Positions 1 through 6,049 of a stretch of 6,147 nucleotides of DNA are shown one piece after another (positions within the stretch are counted from its first letter, which is position 1; each line of letters starts with the position of its first letter). The translations under genes and the position numbers were made by a program. The stretch covers positions 1 to 6,147 of the forward strand of contig JAKALX010000238.1 in NCBI GenBank assembly GCA_021823905.1, read 5' to 3'. This DNA comes from Chloroflexota bacterium. GTDB lineage: Bacteria > Chloroflexota > Dehalococcoidia > Tepidiformales > Tepidiformaceae. The notes below the pieces were generated by a model. It was not told the DNA's origin, did no database searches, and saw only the letters and a program-made list of their open reading frames with translations.

Positions 1-1
1 G

Positions 2-373
2 GTCGACGTCGTGAACGGAGACCGGCCCGACACCGATCGGCTTCGCCACGTTGCCTTCCTCGGGGTTCGCACACGTCCGTTCAGCTACGCGAACCGCGGC
101 CTGGCGCCCAACAACACCCCCGTGTGGGTGGTGCTCACGGCGCCGTCCGGCGCGACCTGGGAACTTGGCGAGCCGAGCGAGACTGACGTCATCCGTGGCA
201 CGGCCACCGACTTTTGCCGCGTGGTGACGCAGCGGCGCCACCTTACCGACACGAAACTTGAGGTGACGGGGCGGGCCGCAAGCGAATGGATGGAAATCGC
301 CCAGGCATTCGCCGGACCGCCCGGCCCGGGCCGCCAGCCAGGCGAGTTCGCGCACGAGAAGGGACCGGCATGA
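2..373 (+). CDS. TIGR03084-type putative metal-binding protein, C-terminal part (5' end outside window)
   Basis: This is the C-terminal 123 residues of a protein whose start lies upstream of the window; the frame is open to the left edge, and the GTG/ATG-like codons near base 11 are internal. I recognise the TIGR03084 family, actinobacterial relatives of DinB / mycothiol-dependent maleylpyruvate isomerases. The marks are the TDRLRHVAFLGVRTR stretch, the LTAPSGATWELG strand region, FCRVVTQRRH, and the ending EWMEIAQAFAGPPGPGR. The N-terminal four-helix DinB-like part, where metal ligands of the superfamily would sit, is not visible, so metal binding cannot be judged here. The biochemical role of the family is unknown. 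Its stop codon overlaps the start of the enoyl-CoA hydratase gene (ATGA at 370-373), so it is co-translated with a CoA-ester catabolic operon, which suggests an accessory role there. Family assignment is from memory of the motif pattern. Confidence 0.85.
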   Translation, partial: VDVVNGDRPDTDRLRHVAFLGVRTRPFSYANRGLAPNNTPVWVVLTAPSGATWELGEPSETDVIRGTATDFCRVVTQRRHLTDTKLEVTGRAASEWMEIAQAFAGPPGPGRQPGEFAHEKGPA

Positions 374-1170
374 GCGAGGAGCTGGTTCATCTCGAGATCG
401 CCGGCGGAGTGGCGACGATCACGCTCGACTCGCCACACAACCGCAACGCGCTCTCTCGACAGCTTGTGACTGACCTGGCGCGCCACCTCGAATCGGCTCT
501 TGGCCATGAGGGTGCGCACGTCATCGTCCTCACTGGCGCCGGGCCGGCGTTCTGCGCGGGCGCCGACCTGAAAGAGCAACGCGAGGCCAACGAATCGGCG
601 GGCGATCAGCCACGAGCGACGGGGCTTGCCCAGGGCGGGCTGCCGCAGATTCTGACGGCTATCTGGGAGTCGCCGAAGCCGGTGATCTGCCGGCTCAACG
701 GGCCGGCAAGAGCCGGCGGGCTTGGGCTCGTCGCGGCCTGCGACTTTGCAATCGCGCCGGAGAGCGTGACCTTCGCGATCAACGAAGTCCGGCTGGGCGT
801 CATCCCGGCGATCATCTCGGTCGTTCTGTTGCCCAAGCTCGGCGCCGGCAAGGCGCTGGAGCTCTTTCTCACCGGCGAGCCGTTCAGTGCGAAGCAGGCG
901 GCCGAGTACGGCATCCTGACCGCGACCGCTCCCGACGGTGAGCTCGACGCGGTCGTCGGACGCTACGTGACGGCGCTGCGGAAGGGCGGCCCGAAGGCGC
1001 TGGCAGGGGCCAAGCGGCTTGTTCGCGACGTGCCGAAGTTGCCCATGGACCTGGCGTTCGACGAGATGGCGACGCGCTCGGCGGCCTTCTTCGCGTCGGA
1101 GGAGGCGCGCGAGGGGCTCCGGTCGTTCGCGGAGAAACGCCAGCCCGCCTGGGCGGAGGGAATCGAATGA
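370..1170 (+). CDS. Enoyl-CoA hydratase/isomerase family protein (methylglutaconyl-CoA hydratase-like)
   Basis: A 266-residue crotonase-fold enzyme expected to hydrate or isomerise an enoyl-CoA in the cytoplasm; the usual family length is about 260. Visible family marks are TITLDSPHNRNALS (16-29), the CoA/oxyanion loop FCAGADLKE (61-69), NGPARAGGLGLVAACD (110-125) and FAINEVRLGVIPAIIS (135-150). Aligned with mitochondrial enoyl-CoA hydratase, the second catalytic glutamate is kept (Glu139) but the first is Gly119. The AGGLGL and EVRLGVIPAIIS pattern resembles bacterial methylglutaconyl-CoA (LiuC) or isohexenylglutaconyl-CoA (AtuE) hydratases, which fits the AtuA-family neighbour. The ATG at 370 is chosen because it sits 5 bases after GAGAAGGGA (356-364), overlaps the upstream stop as ATGA, and starts the protein right at the conserved first strand. 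An upstream in-frame ATG at 286 would add 28 residues that do not look like the family. The exact substrate cannot be read from sequence. Confidence 0.95.
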   Translation: MSEELVHLEIAGGVATITLDSPHNRNALSRQLVTDLARHLESALGHEGAHVIVLTGAGPAFCAGADLKEQREANESAGDQPRATGLAQGGLPQILTAIWESPKPVICRLNGPARAGGLGLVAACDFAIAPESVTFAINEVRLGVIPAIISVVLLPKLGAGKALELFLTGEPFSAKQAAEYGILTATAPDGELDAVVGRYVTALRKGGPKALAGAKRLVRDVPKLPMDLAFDEMATRSAAFFASEEAREGLRSFAEKRQPAWAEGIE

Positions 1171-2945
1171 CCCCGCCGTTGCCGAAACCAGTCCTGCGCG
1201 TCGCGAACTGCTCGGGGTTCTACGGCGACCGGCTCTCGGCGGCGAAGGAGATGGTCGAAGGTGGGCCGATCGATTTCCTCACCGGCGACTACCTCGCCGA
1301 GCTGACGCTTCTCATCCTGTGGAAAACCCAGCAGCGCGACACGAACGGTGGCTACGCGACAACGTTCCTTCGCCAGATGGAGCAGGTGCTCGGCACGTGC
1401 CTCGACCGCGGAATCAAGGTGGTCACTAACGCGGGCGGGCTGAACCCGCGCGCCCTTGCCGCGAAGATGCGCGAACTCGCCGACGCCCTCGGCCTGCAAG
1501 CGAAGATCGCCCACATCGAAGGCGACGACGTCCTGGCCCGCATCCCTGCGCTGCAGGCGAAGGGAGAGGAGTTCAGGCATCTCGACAGCGGACGCACGCT
1601 GGCCGAAGCCGGGGTGCAGCCGGTCGCGGCGAACGCCTATCTGGGCGCCTGGGGGATCGTCGAGGCGCTCAATAGCGGGGCCGACGTTGTCGTTTGCCCG
1701 CGCGTGACCGACGCCTCGCTCGTCGTTGGCCCCACGGCCTGGCACTTCGGCTGGAAGCAGGACGACTGGGACCGGCTCGCCTCGGCGGTGGTCGCCGGGC
1801 ACATCCTGGAGTGCGGCGCCCAGGCGACGGGCGGTAACTACTCGTTCTTCCAGGAAGTCCCAGGCCTCCAGAATCCCGGGTTCCCGCTCGCCGAGATGCA
1901 CGGCGACGGCTCGTTCGTCGTCACCAAGCACGAAGGCACGGGCGGTCTCGTCTCGGTCGGAACCGTGACCGCACAGCTGCTCTACGAGATCGGCTCAGAG
2001 CGCTACATGAACCCGGACGTGGTCGCGCGCTTCGACACGATTCAGCTCGAACAGGAAGGCCCGGACCGCGTTTTCGTCCACGGCGTGAAGGGCGAGCCGG
2101 CGCCAGATACGACGAAGGTGTGCATCAACTACCTCGGCGGCTTCCGAAACTCGATGTCGTTCGTCCTCACCGGACTGGACATCGAGGAGAAGGCGAAGCT
2201 GGCCGAGGAGACGCTGCTGGCGAAGATCGGCGGCCGCGAGCGCTTCGACGAGGTCACGGTCCAGCTCATCCGATCGGAGCAGGAAAACCCGGAGACGAAC
2301 GAGCTTGCGGGAGCGGTGCTTCGGGTGACCGTGAAGGACCGGGACCAGCGCAAGGTCGGCCGGGCGTTCTCGGGGGCGGCGACCGAGATGGCCCTGGCGA
2401 ACTACCCCGGCTTCTATGGCACGGGGCGGCCGGGCGAGGGCGATTCGTTCGGCGTCTATTGGCCCACGTTGCTGAAGGCGAGCGAGATCGACCAGGTCGT
2501 CGTCGCTCCCGACGGGCGTCAGCACCACATACCGCCCGTTACTTCCGTGGCGGCAACGCCCGCGATCGAGCCACCCCGCACTCACAAGGCGCCCGTCCCC
2601 AGCGGACCAACCGTCCGAGTGCCGCTCGGCCGCATCGCCGGGGCACGTTCGGGCGACAAGGGCGGGAACGCGAACGTCGGGATCTGGACGCGGACCCACG
2701 AAACCTACGCCTGGCTGGCGAGCTACCTGACCGTCGAACGCTTCAAGGAGCTGGTCAGCGAGGCGCGCGACCTCGAGGTGCGCCGCTACGAGCTGCCGAA
2801 CCTGCGGGCGATCAACTTCGTCGTCGTTGGGCTGCTGGGCGAGGGCGTCGCGTCTTCGACGCGGCAGGACGCGCAGGCGAAGAGCTTCGGGGAGTATCTG
2901 CGGGCGAAGGTGGTGGAGATGCCGGCGGAGCTGCTTCACGGCTGA
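1167..2945 (+). CDS. Acyclic terpene utilisation AtuA family protein (DUF1446) with fused AtuA-like C-terminal domain
   Basis: A 592-residue cytoplasmic protein of the AtuA/DUF1446 family, named from the acyclic terpene (citronellol/geraniol) utilisation cluster of Pseudomonas; its reaction is not established. The AtuA core spans about residues 10-450, with RVANCSGFYGDRL (11-23), IDFLTGDYLAEL (35-46), TNAGG (87-91), CPRVTDASL (177-185) and CGAQATGGNYSFF (216-228). A Pro/Thr-rich linker (about 455-481) joins a second domain, about 482-590, beginning with TVRVPLGRIAGARSGDKGGN (SGDKGG at 495-500). This is the AtuA-like C-terminal domain, which some genomes encode as a separate small protein. Length matches the full two-domain form. 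The start ATG overlaps the hydratase stop (ATGA, 1167-1170) with GGAGGGAA at 1155-1162. It is the last gene of this operon. With the hydratase it points to branched or isoprenoid acyl-CoA breakdown; that pathway link is inference. Confidence 0.95.
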   Translation: MTPPLPKPVLRVANCSGFYGDRLSAAKEMVEGGPIDFLTGDYLAELTLLILWKTQQRDTNGGYATTFLRQMEQVLGTCLDRGIKVVTNAGGLNPRALAAKMRELADALGLQAKIAHIEGDDVLARIPALQAKGEEFRHLDSGRTLAEAGVQPVAANAYLGAWGIVEALNSGADVVVCPRVTDASLVVGPTAWHFGWKQDDWDRLASAVVAGHILECGAQATGGNYSFFQEVPGLQNPGFPLAEMHGDGSFVVTKHEGTGGLVSVGTVTAQLLYEIGSERYMNPDVVARFDTIQLEQEGPDRVFVHGVKGEPAPDTTKVCINYLGGFRNSMSFVLTGLDIEEKAKLAEETLLAKIGGRERFDEVTVQLIRSEQENPETNELAGAVLRVTVKDRDQRKVGRAFSGAATEMALANYPGFYGTGRPGEGDSFGVYWPTLLKASEIDQVVVAPDGRQHHIPPVTSVAATPAIEPPRTHKAPVPSGPTVRVPLGRIAGARSGDKGGNANVGIWTRTHETYAWLASYLTVERFKELVSEARDLEVRRYELPNLRAINFVVVGLLGEGVASSTRQDAQAKSFGEYLRAKVVEMPAELLHG

Positions 2946-2959
2946 CGGGCACGGGTTCA

Positions 2960-2995
2960 TTCGGAAGCGCGTCAGTTTCTGTCGCGCAAACCGAA
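2960..2995 (+). terminator. Imperfect stem-loop after the AtuA-family gene, candidate terminator
   Basis: Starting 15 bases after the AtuA-family stop, the sequence can fold as an outer TTCGG/CCGAA stem (2960-2964 with 2991-2995), an AA/AAA internal loop, an inner GCGCG/CGCGC stem (2967-2971 with 2983-2987), a T-T mismatch, CAG/CTG (2973-2975 with 2979-2981), and a TTT loop. That is 13 pairs in 36 bases. No T-run follows, so it is not a textbook intrinsic terminator; U-less hairpins are common at actinobacterial gene ends. It could equally be an mRNA 3'-end stabiliser. The pairing is seen; the role is inferred from position. Confidence 0.5.
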
Positions 2996-3134
2996 GTGCG
3001 CATTCAGAACTTGTTTGAGAGGCGTAAGAATCACGACGAGCGCGCCAAACTTGTACTCGTGTACGAGAGATTCGCCTGTTACTCAGCGTTAACGGTAGGT
3101 AGACTTCGCGACAACTTCAGGCGAACCCAGGTTT
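2996..3134 (+). promoter_or_regulatory. Intergenic region expected to hold the promoter of the secreted-protein gene
   Basis: This stretch is less GC-rich than the flanking genes and has no plausible gene. It should contain the promoter for the secreted beta-helix protein, since a hairpin separates it from the upstream operon. Visible elements are a repeated AACTTGT (3008-3014 and 3048-3054, exactly 40 bases apart), a dyad CTCGT-GT-ACGAG (3056-3067), a palindrome CGTTAACG (3087-3094), and TAGACT (3100-3105), which fits the TAnnnT form of an actinobacterial -10. I find no good -35 at the right distance from TAGACT, so no promoter is called. The dyads could be operator sites or chance. Confidence 0.25.
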
Positions 3135-3142
3135 ATGCCCAA

Positions 3143-3149
3143 GTGGAGG
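3143..3149 (+). promoter_or_regulatory. Ribosome binding site favouring the ATG at 3162
   Basis: GTGGAGG lies 12 bases before the ATG at 3162. The spacing is slightly long, but this is the best anti-Shine-Dalgarno match near the gene. The alternative in-frame ATG at 3135 has only a short AGG (3129-3131) three bases ahead of it, and choosing it would place the GGAGG inside the coding region. This site is the main reason for preferring 3162. Confidence 0.45.
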
Positions 3150-3161
3150 CGAAACGAGCCC

Positions 3162-5981
3162 ATGCCCACCAGGACCACGCCAGCCCGATACGCTGTCGTG
3201 GGCGCAGCGATTGCGCTCGTTGCGCTCATGACCGCGCTGTTCCCCACTCCGGCTCGGGGAGCGACTGCACCTCAGCCAACCTCCCTGACCCCGTACGCCG
3301 GGCCCCTGAGCGGCGGAACGCTCGTCACGATTAATGGTTCCGGCTTCACCGGAACGTCGGCCGTGACGGTGGGCGGAGCTCCTGCCTCGTATACCGTGGC
3401 TTCGGACACACAGATCACCCTCACCGCGCCGGCGTCAGCGTCACCTGGTCTGGCACCTGTCCAAATCACGAATCTTCAGGGAACGGCGTATATCGGGTAC
3501 CACTATTTCTACCCGACCGGTACGACATTCCTCGTCAACTCGAGCGCTGACACGTGGAACGACGCGAACTGCCAGCCAGCGCCCGGAACGTGCACACTCC
3601 GACAGGCCTTCAACGCCTCGAACACCCACGTCAACGAGGACGGCTCCGCGAACGCGATCAACTTCGGCATCTCGGTCCCCGAGACGGGCCCGATTGTGAT
3701 TCAACTCGATCCGGCGAAAAGCTGGGGCCAGGTGGCGCTGGGCTGGGCAAACACGCCCGTTGTCATCAATGGAATCACGCAGCGCGGCGCTGTCTGTGAC
3801 GAAACCACCCGAAACATCCGGATCCAGATCAATCCGGGCTCAGGTCTTGGGCCCGACATCGGTGGCGTCGGCCTGTCGCATGGCCTCGGTGATGGGAGCG
3901 TTGTTCGCGGGGTTGCCATCGGCGGCTTCACCGGTCCCGGCATCAACATCCACAGCAGCAACAGCCGCATCGAGTGCAGCAATCTTGGCATGGACGCAGA
4001 TGGATCGACGACGCATGGCAACGGCGGGCCAGGGGTCGACATCCAGGATGGCACGGGCAATATCATCGGCGGGGGCGGCGCAGGCCACCGCAACATCATC
4101 TCGGGGAACGGCGGCCCAGGCGTGCGGGTCTCTACCGCGAACAACACCATTTCCGGCAACTACATCGGCATCGACGTGACTGGCTCTTTAGCGAGGCCCA
4201 ATGCGAACGGCATTGGTGTCGGTAACTCGCACGGAGCAGCGACGGGGAACGTGATCGGCGGAACGTCCCCGGACCAGCGCAACATTATTTCTGGCAACAC
4301 CGGTGGTGGCGCTCCCGTCGGAGTTCTGCTCTGGAACGGCAGCAACCGCGTCGTTGGAAATTACATCGGCACGGACGTCTCCGGGCTCCACCCGATCCCA
4401 AACGGGCAGGGCATACGTATCGAATCCGCTGCCGACAACGTCATTGGCGGAATAGAGACCGGCCAGGGAAACGTGATTTCTGGCAACAACGCGGCGGGAG
4501 TAGTTCTTGCCAACCCAAGCAATTCGGTCTCCCCGGCGAGAGACACTGTCGCCGGTAACCTGATCGGCGTCGGCGCGGATGGCGCTTCGGCACTTCCCAA
4601 TGCCCGCGGTGTCAATTTACTCAGTGGCACCGCCAATCAAGTGGTCAACAACACGATCGCCCACAACCACGGTGGCAGTGGCCTCAATGTCGGGTCGGGT
4701 GCCGCCGGCAACAGCGTTTCTCAAAATGTGCTCTTCGATAACGGCCCATATGACGTCCAGGATCCGACGTTGGGAACCGGTACGGCAGGCACCGCTAACA
4801 CCTACATCAAAAATCTTTGCCAGTTGGCCACGCCGCCATCCCTGTGCCAGGCTACGTCTGTCGCGGCGGTGACGGCGACTACCGAGGCATCGGTCACGAC
4901 CTCGGCGGGGACCCCAAGTACCGGCACGGTCACGGCCACAACCGACGGCGGAGCCGGAACCGTCGCCGTCGCCACATACAACGCCGATCCCGGCCCAACT
5001 CCTTCGTTTAGCAGCGCCGGTGGCTACTTCGACGTGTACGTCACACCCGGCAGCACGTTCACGGGCGCCACCGTCACCTTCTACGACCCAGCGGGCGGGA
5101 CCGTCCTCTACTGGTTCGACGGCATCGCCTGGCTCCCCGTTCCGAACGTAAGCGTCGCTTACCCCCCGGCCGGCGGCACGTGTCTTTCGTTCGTCGTCAC
5201 GCCTACGAGCACCCCAGGTCTGGCTGACCTCGGGGGCACCGTCTTCGCCACCGCGACCAATCCTCCGGTCCTCGGCACAATCACTGCCACTCCCGTCCCC
5301 GCGGCGATCGGCGCCCCTGTGAGCCTCAGCGCCTCCTTCACCGACTCCGACATCGCCGACACCCACACCGCCACCGTCGAATGGGGTGACGGCACGCTCG
5401 CGCTCGCGAGGGTCGCTGAGTCCTCCGGCATCGGCGCCGCCACCGCGACCCACGCTTATGCGGCCGCCGGCGTCTACACCGTCACGGTGACGGTCACAGA
5501 CAACCACGGCGCCGGCGACACAGAGACCTTCCAGTACGTCGTCGTCTACGACCCCTCTTCCGCCGGCCACGGCAGCGGATGGTTCACCTCACCCGCCGGG
5601 GCTGCCGCCAGCAAGCCCACCGCGACCGGTAAGGCCGAATTCGGCTTTGAGCTCAAGTACAAGAAGGACGGGGTCACCCTCGACGGCTCATTCGAATTCC
5701 ACTTCGAACTCGCCGGGATAGAGTTCCACTCCACCTCCACCGACTGGCTCGTGGTCTCCGGCAGCAGCATCACCCTGAGCGGCCAGGGCCGCCTCAAGGA
5801 CGCTTCCGGCTACGCGTTCCAGGTCTGGGCCGCCACCGGCGGCAAAGGCGTCGGCGCAGTCCGTGTCCGCATCTGGAACACGAGCACAGGGGTTGTCATT
5901 TACGACAGTCAGCCAACCTCACAGCTCACCGACCCGCCAACCATCCTCATCGGGGGCGGAACGATCAGCACGAAGCGCTGA
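3162..5981 (+). CDS. Secreted modular protein: IPT/TIG, CSLREA-like, right-handed beta-helix, PKD and C-terminal beta domain
   Basis: A 939-residue predicted extracellular protein of unknown function. Residues 1-33/36 are a Sec-type signal peptide: Arg4/Arg9, a hydrophobic stretch at 11-27, then PARGATA with possible cleavage after Gly33 or Ala36. An IPT/TIG domain follows (39-117; GPLSGGTLVTINGSGF). Next comes a CSLREA-like motif (123-154) reading CTLRQAF at 144-150. A right-handed parallel beta-helix (about 200-545) has repeated N-[IV]-IGG, N-[IV]-ISGN and GN-[YL]-IG signatures. A beta-rich domain (about 585-697) has YWFDG at 650-654, then a PKD domain (701-797; WGDG at 741-744, HAYAAAGVYTVTVTVTD). 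A C-terminal beta domain (802-939; FGFELKYKK, FHSTSTDWLVV) is often found after PKD domains in secreted bacterial proteins. Seven cysteines are visible (137, 144, 212, 272, 553, 562, 674). No LPxTG motif, C-terminal membrane segment or catalytic motif is seen. It is a single-gene unit flanked by hairpins. Starting at ATG 3135 would add nine residues (MPKWRRNEP) to the signal peptide. Adhesion or glycan binding is a guess. Confidence 0.93.
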   Translation: MPTRTTPARYAVVGAAIALVALMTALFPTPARGATAPQPTSLTPYAGPLSGGTLVTINGSGFTGTSAVTVGGAPASYTVASDTQITLTAPASASPGLAPVQITNLQGTAYIGYHYFYPTGTTFLVNSSADTWNDANCQPAPGTCTLRQAFNASNTHVNEDGSANAINFGISVPETGPIVIQLDPAKSWGQVALGWANTPVVINGITQRGAVCDETTRNIRIQINPGSGLGPDIGGVGLSHGLGDGSVVRGVAIGGFTGPGINIHSSNSRIECSNLGMDADGSTTHGNGGPGVDIQDGTGNIIGGGGAGHRNIISGNGGPGVRVSTANNTISGNYIGIDVTGSLARPNANGIGVGNSHGAATGNVIGGTSPDQRNIISGNTGGGAPVGVLLWNGSNRVVGNYIGTDVSGLHPIPNGQGIRIESAADNVIGGIETGQGNVISGNNAAGVVLANPSNSVSPARDTVAGNLIGVGADGASALPNARGVNLLSGTANQVVNNTIAHNHGGSGLNVGSGAAGNSVSQNVLFDNGPYDVQDPTLGTGTAGTANTYIKNLCQLATPPSLCQATSVAAVTATTEASVTTSAGTPSTGTVTATTDGGAGTVAVATYNADPGPTPSFSSAGGYFDVYVTPGSTFTGATVTFYDPAGGTVLYWFDGIAWLPVPNVSVAYPPAGGTCLSFVVTPTSTPGLADLGGTVFATATNPPVLGTITATPVPAAIGAPVSLSASFTDSDIADTHTATVEWGDGTLALARVAESSGIGAATATHAYAAAGVYTVTVTVTDNHGAGDTETFQYVVVYDPSSAGHGSGWFTSPAGAAASKPTATGKAEFGFELKYKKDGVTLDGSFEFHFELAGIEFHSTSTDWLVVSGSSITLSGQGRLKDASGYAFQVWAATGGKGVGAVRVRIWNTSTGVVIYDSQPTSQLTDPPTILIGGGTISTKR
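3870..4757 (+). repeat. Tandem 63-residue beta-helix repeats within the secreted protein
   Basis: The beta-helix is built of units of constant size: 3870-4058, 4059-4247 and 4248-4436 (63 codons each), 4437-4634 (66 codons), and a decayed fifth unit from 4635 to about 4757. Each full unit starts with N-[IV]-IGG, continues with [RG]-N-[IV]-ISGN, then GN-[YL]-IG-x-D/G, then a P-N-x-x-G-[IV] turn; the first unit is the most divergent. 63 residues equals three helical coils of about 21. Codons differ freely between units where residues match (for example ATCATCTCGGGG against ATTATTTCTGGC), so the repeats are old rather than freshly duplicated. The 66-residue unit carries a short insert around the SNSVSPARD segment. 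Confidence 0.8.
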
Positions 5982-5993
5982 CCATGGCCGCCC

Positions 5994-6030
5994 GGAGCGA
6001 GGCAGCCGGGATATCCGGCTGCCTCGCTCC
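5994..6030. terminator. Perfect 16-bp hairpin, likely rho-independent (possibly bidirectional) terminator
   Basis: GGAGCGAGGCAGCCGG (5994-6009) is followed by a five-base GATAT loop and its exact reverse complement (6015-6030). It begins 13 bases after the stop of the secreted-protein gene. The following bases (ATTCTCCC) are only weakly T-rich, as is usual for actinobacterial terminators. If the weak minus-strand reading frame ending at 6050 is real, the hairpin lies 20 bases beyond its stop too and would end transcripts from both sides. Confidence 0.8.
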
Positions 6031-6049
6031 ATTCTCCCACGGGTGGGGT

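Noticed and set aside
286..369. N-terminal 28-residue extension of the hydratase from ATG 286
   Set aside because: The extension overlaps the conserved end of the upstream protein, is Arg/Pro-rich and unlike the family, while ATG 370 has a proper ribosome binding site and an ATGA overlap.
963..1931. 322-codon open frame on the minus strand opposite the hydratase and AtuA genes
   Set aside because: The plus-strand proteins here are clear family members; the antisense product is Arg/Gly/Val-rich with no recognisable motif, typical of high-GC shadow frames.
1995..2960. 321-codon minus-strand open frame opposite the AtuA gene
   Set aside because: Same reasoning: it mirrors a well-supported gene codon for codon and shows no family signature.
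3051..3082. TTGTAC (3051-3056) as a -35 element of a sigma-70-type promoter
   Set aside because: No matching -10 lies 16-19 bases downstream; the closest alternative (TAGACT, 3100-3105) is too far away.
3135..3161. Upstream start ATG 3135 for the secreted protein
   Set aside because: It has only a weak AGG before it; ATG 3162 has GGAGG. Not fully excluded, since the extra residues MPKWRRNEP would still make an acceptable signal peptide n-region.
2120..3334. 404-codon plus-strand frame running from inside the AtuA gene into the secreted-protein gene
   Set aside because: It crosses two real genes and an intergenic hairpin out of frame; its product is low-complexity Arg/Gly/Ala without motifs.
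4059..4634. Repeated motifs considered as a CRISPR array or DNA-level tandem repeat
   Set aside because: The periodicity is at protein level, in frame, with divergent codons and no constant DNA repeat separated by unique spacers.
4617..5570. 317-codon minus-strand frame opposite the secreted-protein gene
   Set aside because: Gly/Asp/Arg/Val-rich shadow of Thr/Ala/Val-rich coding sequence; no start context or motif.
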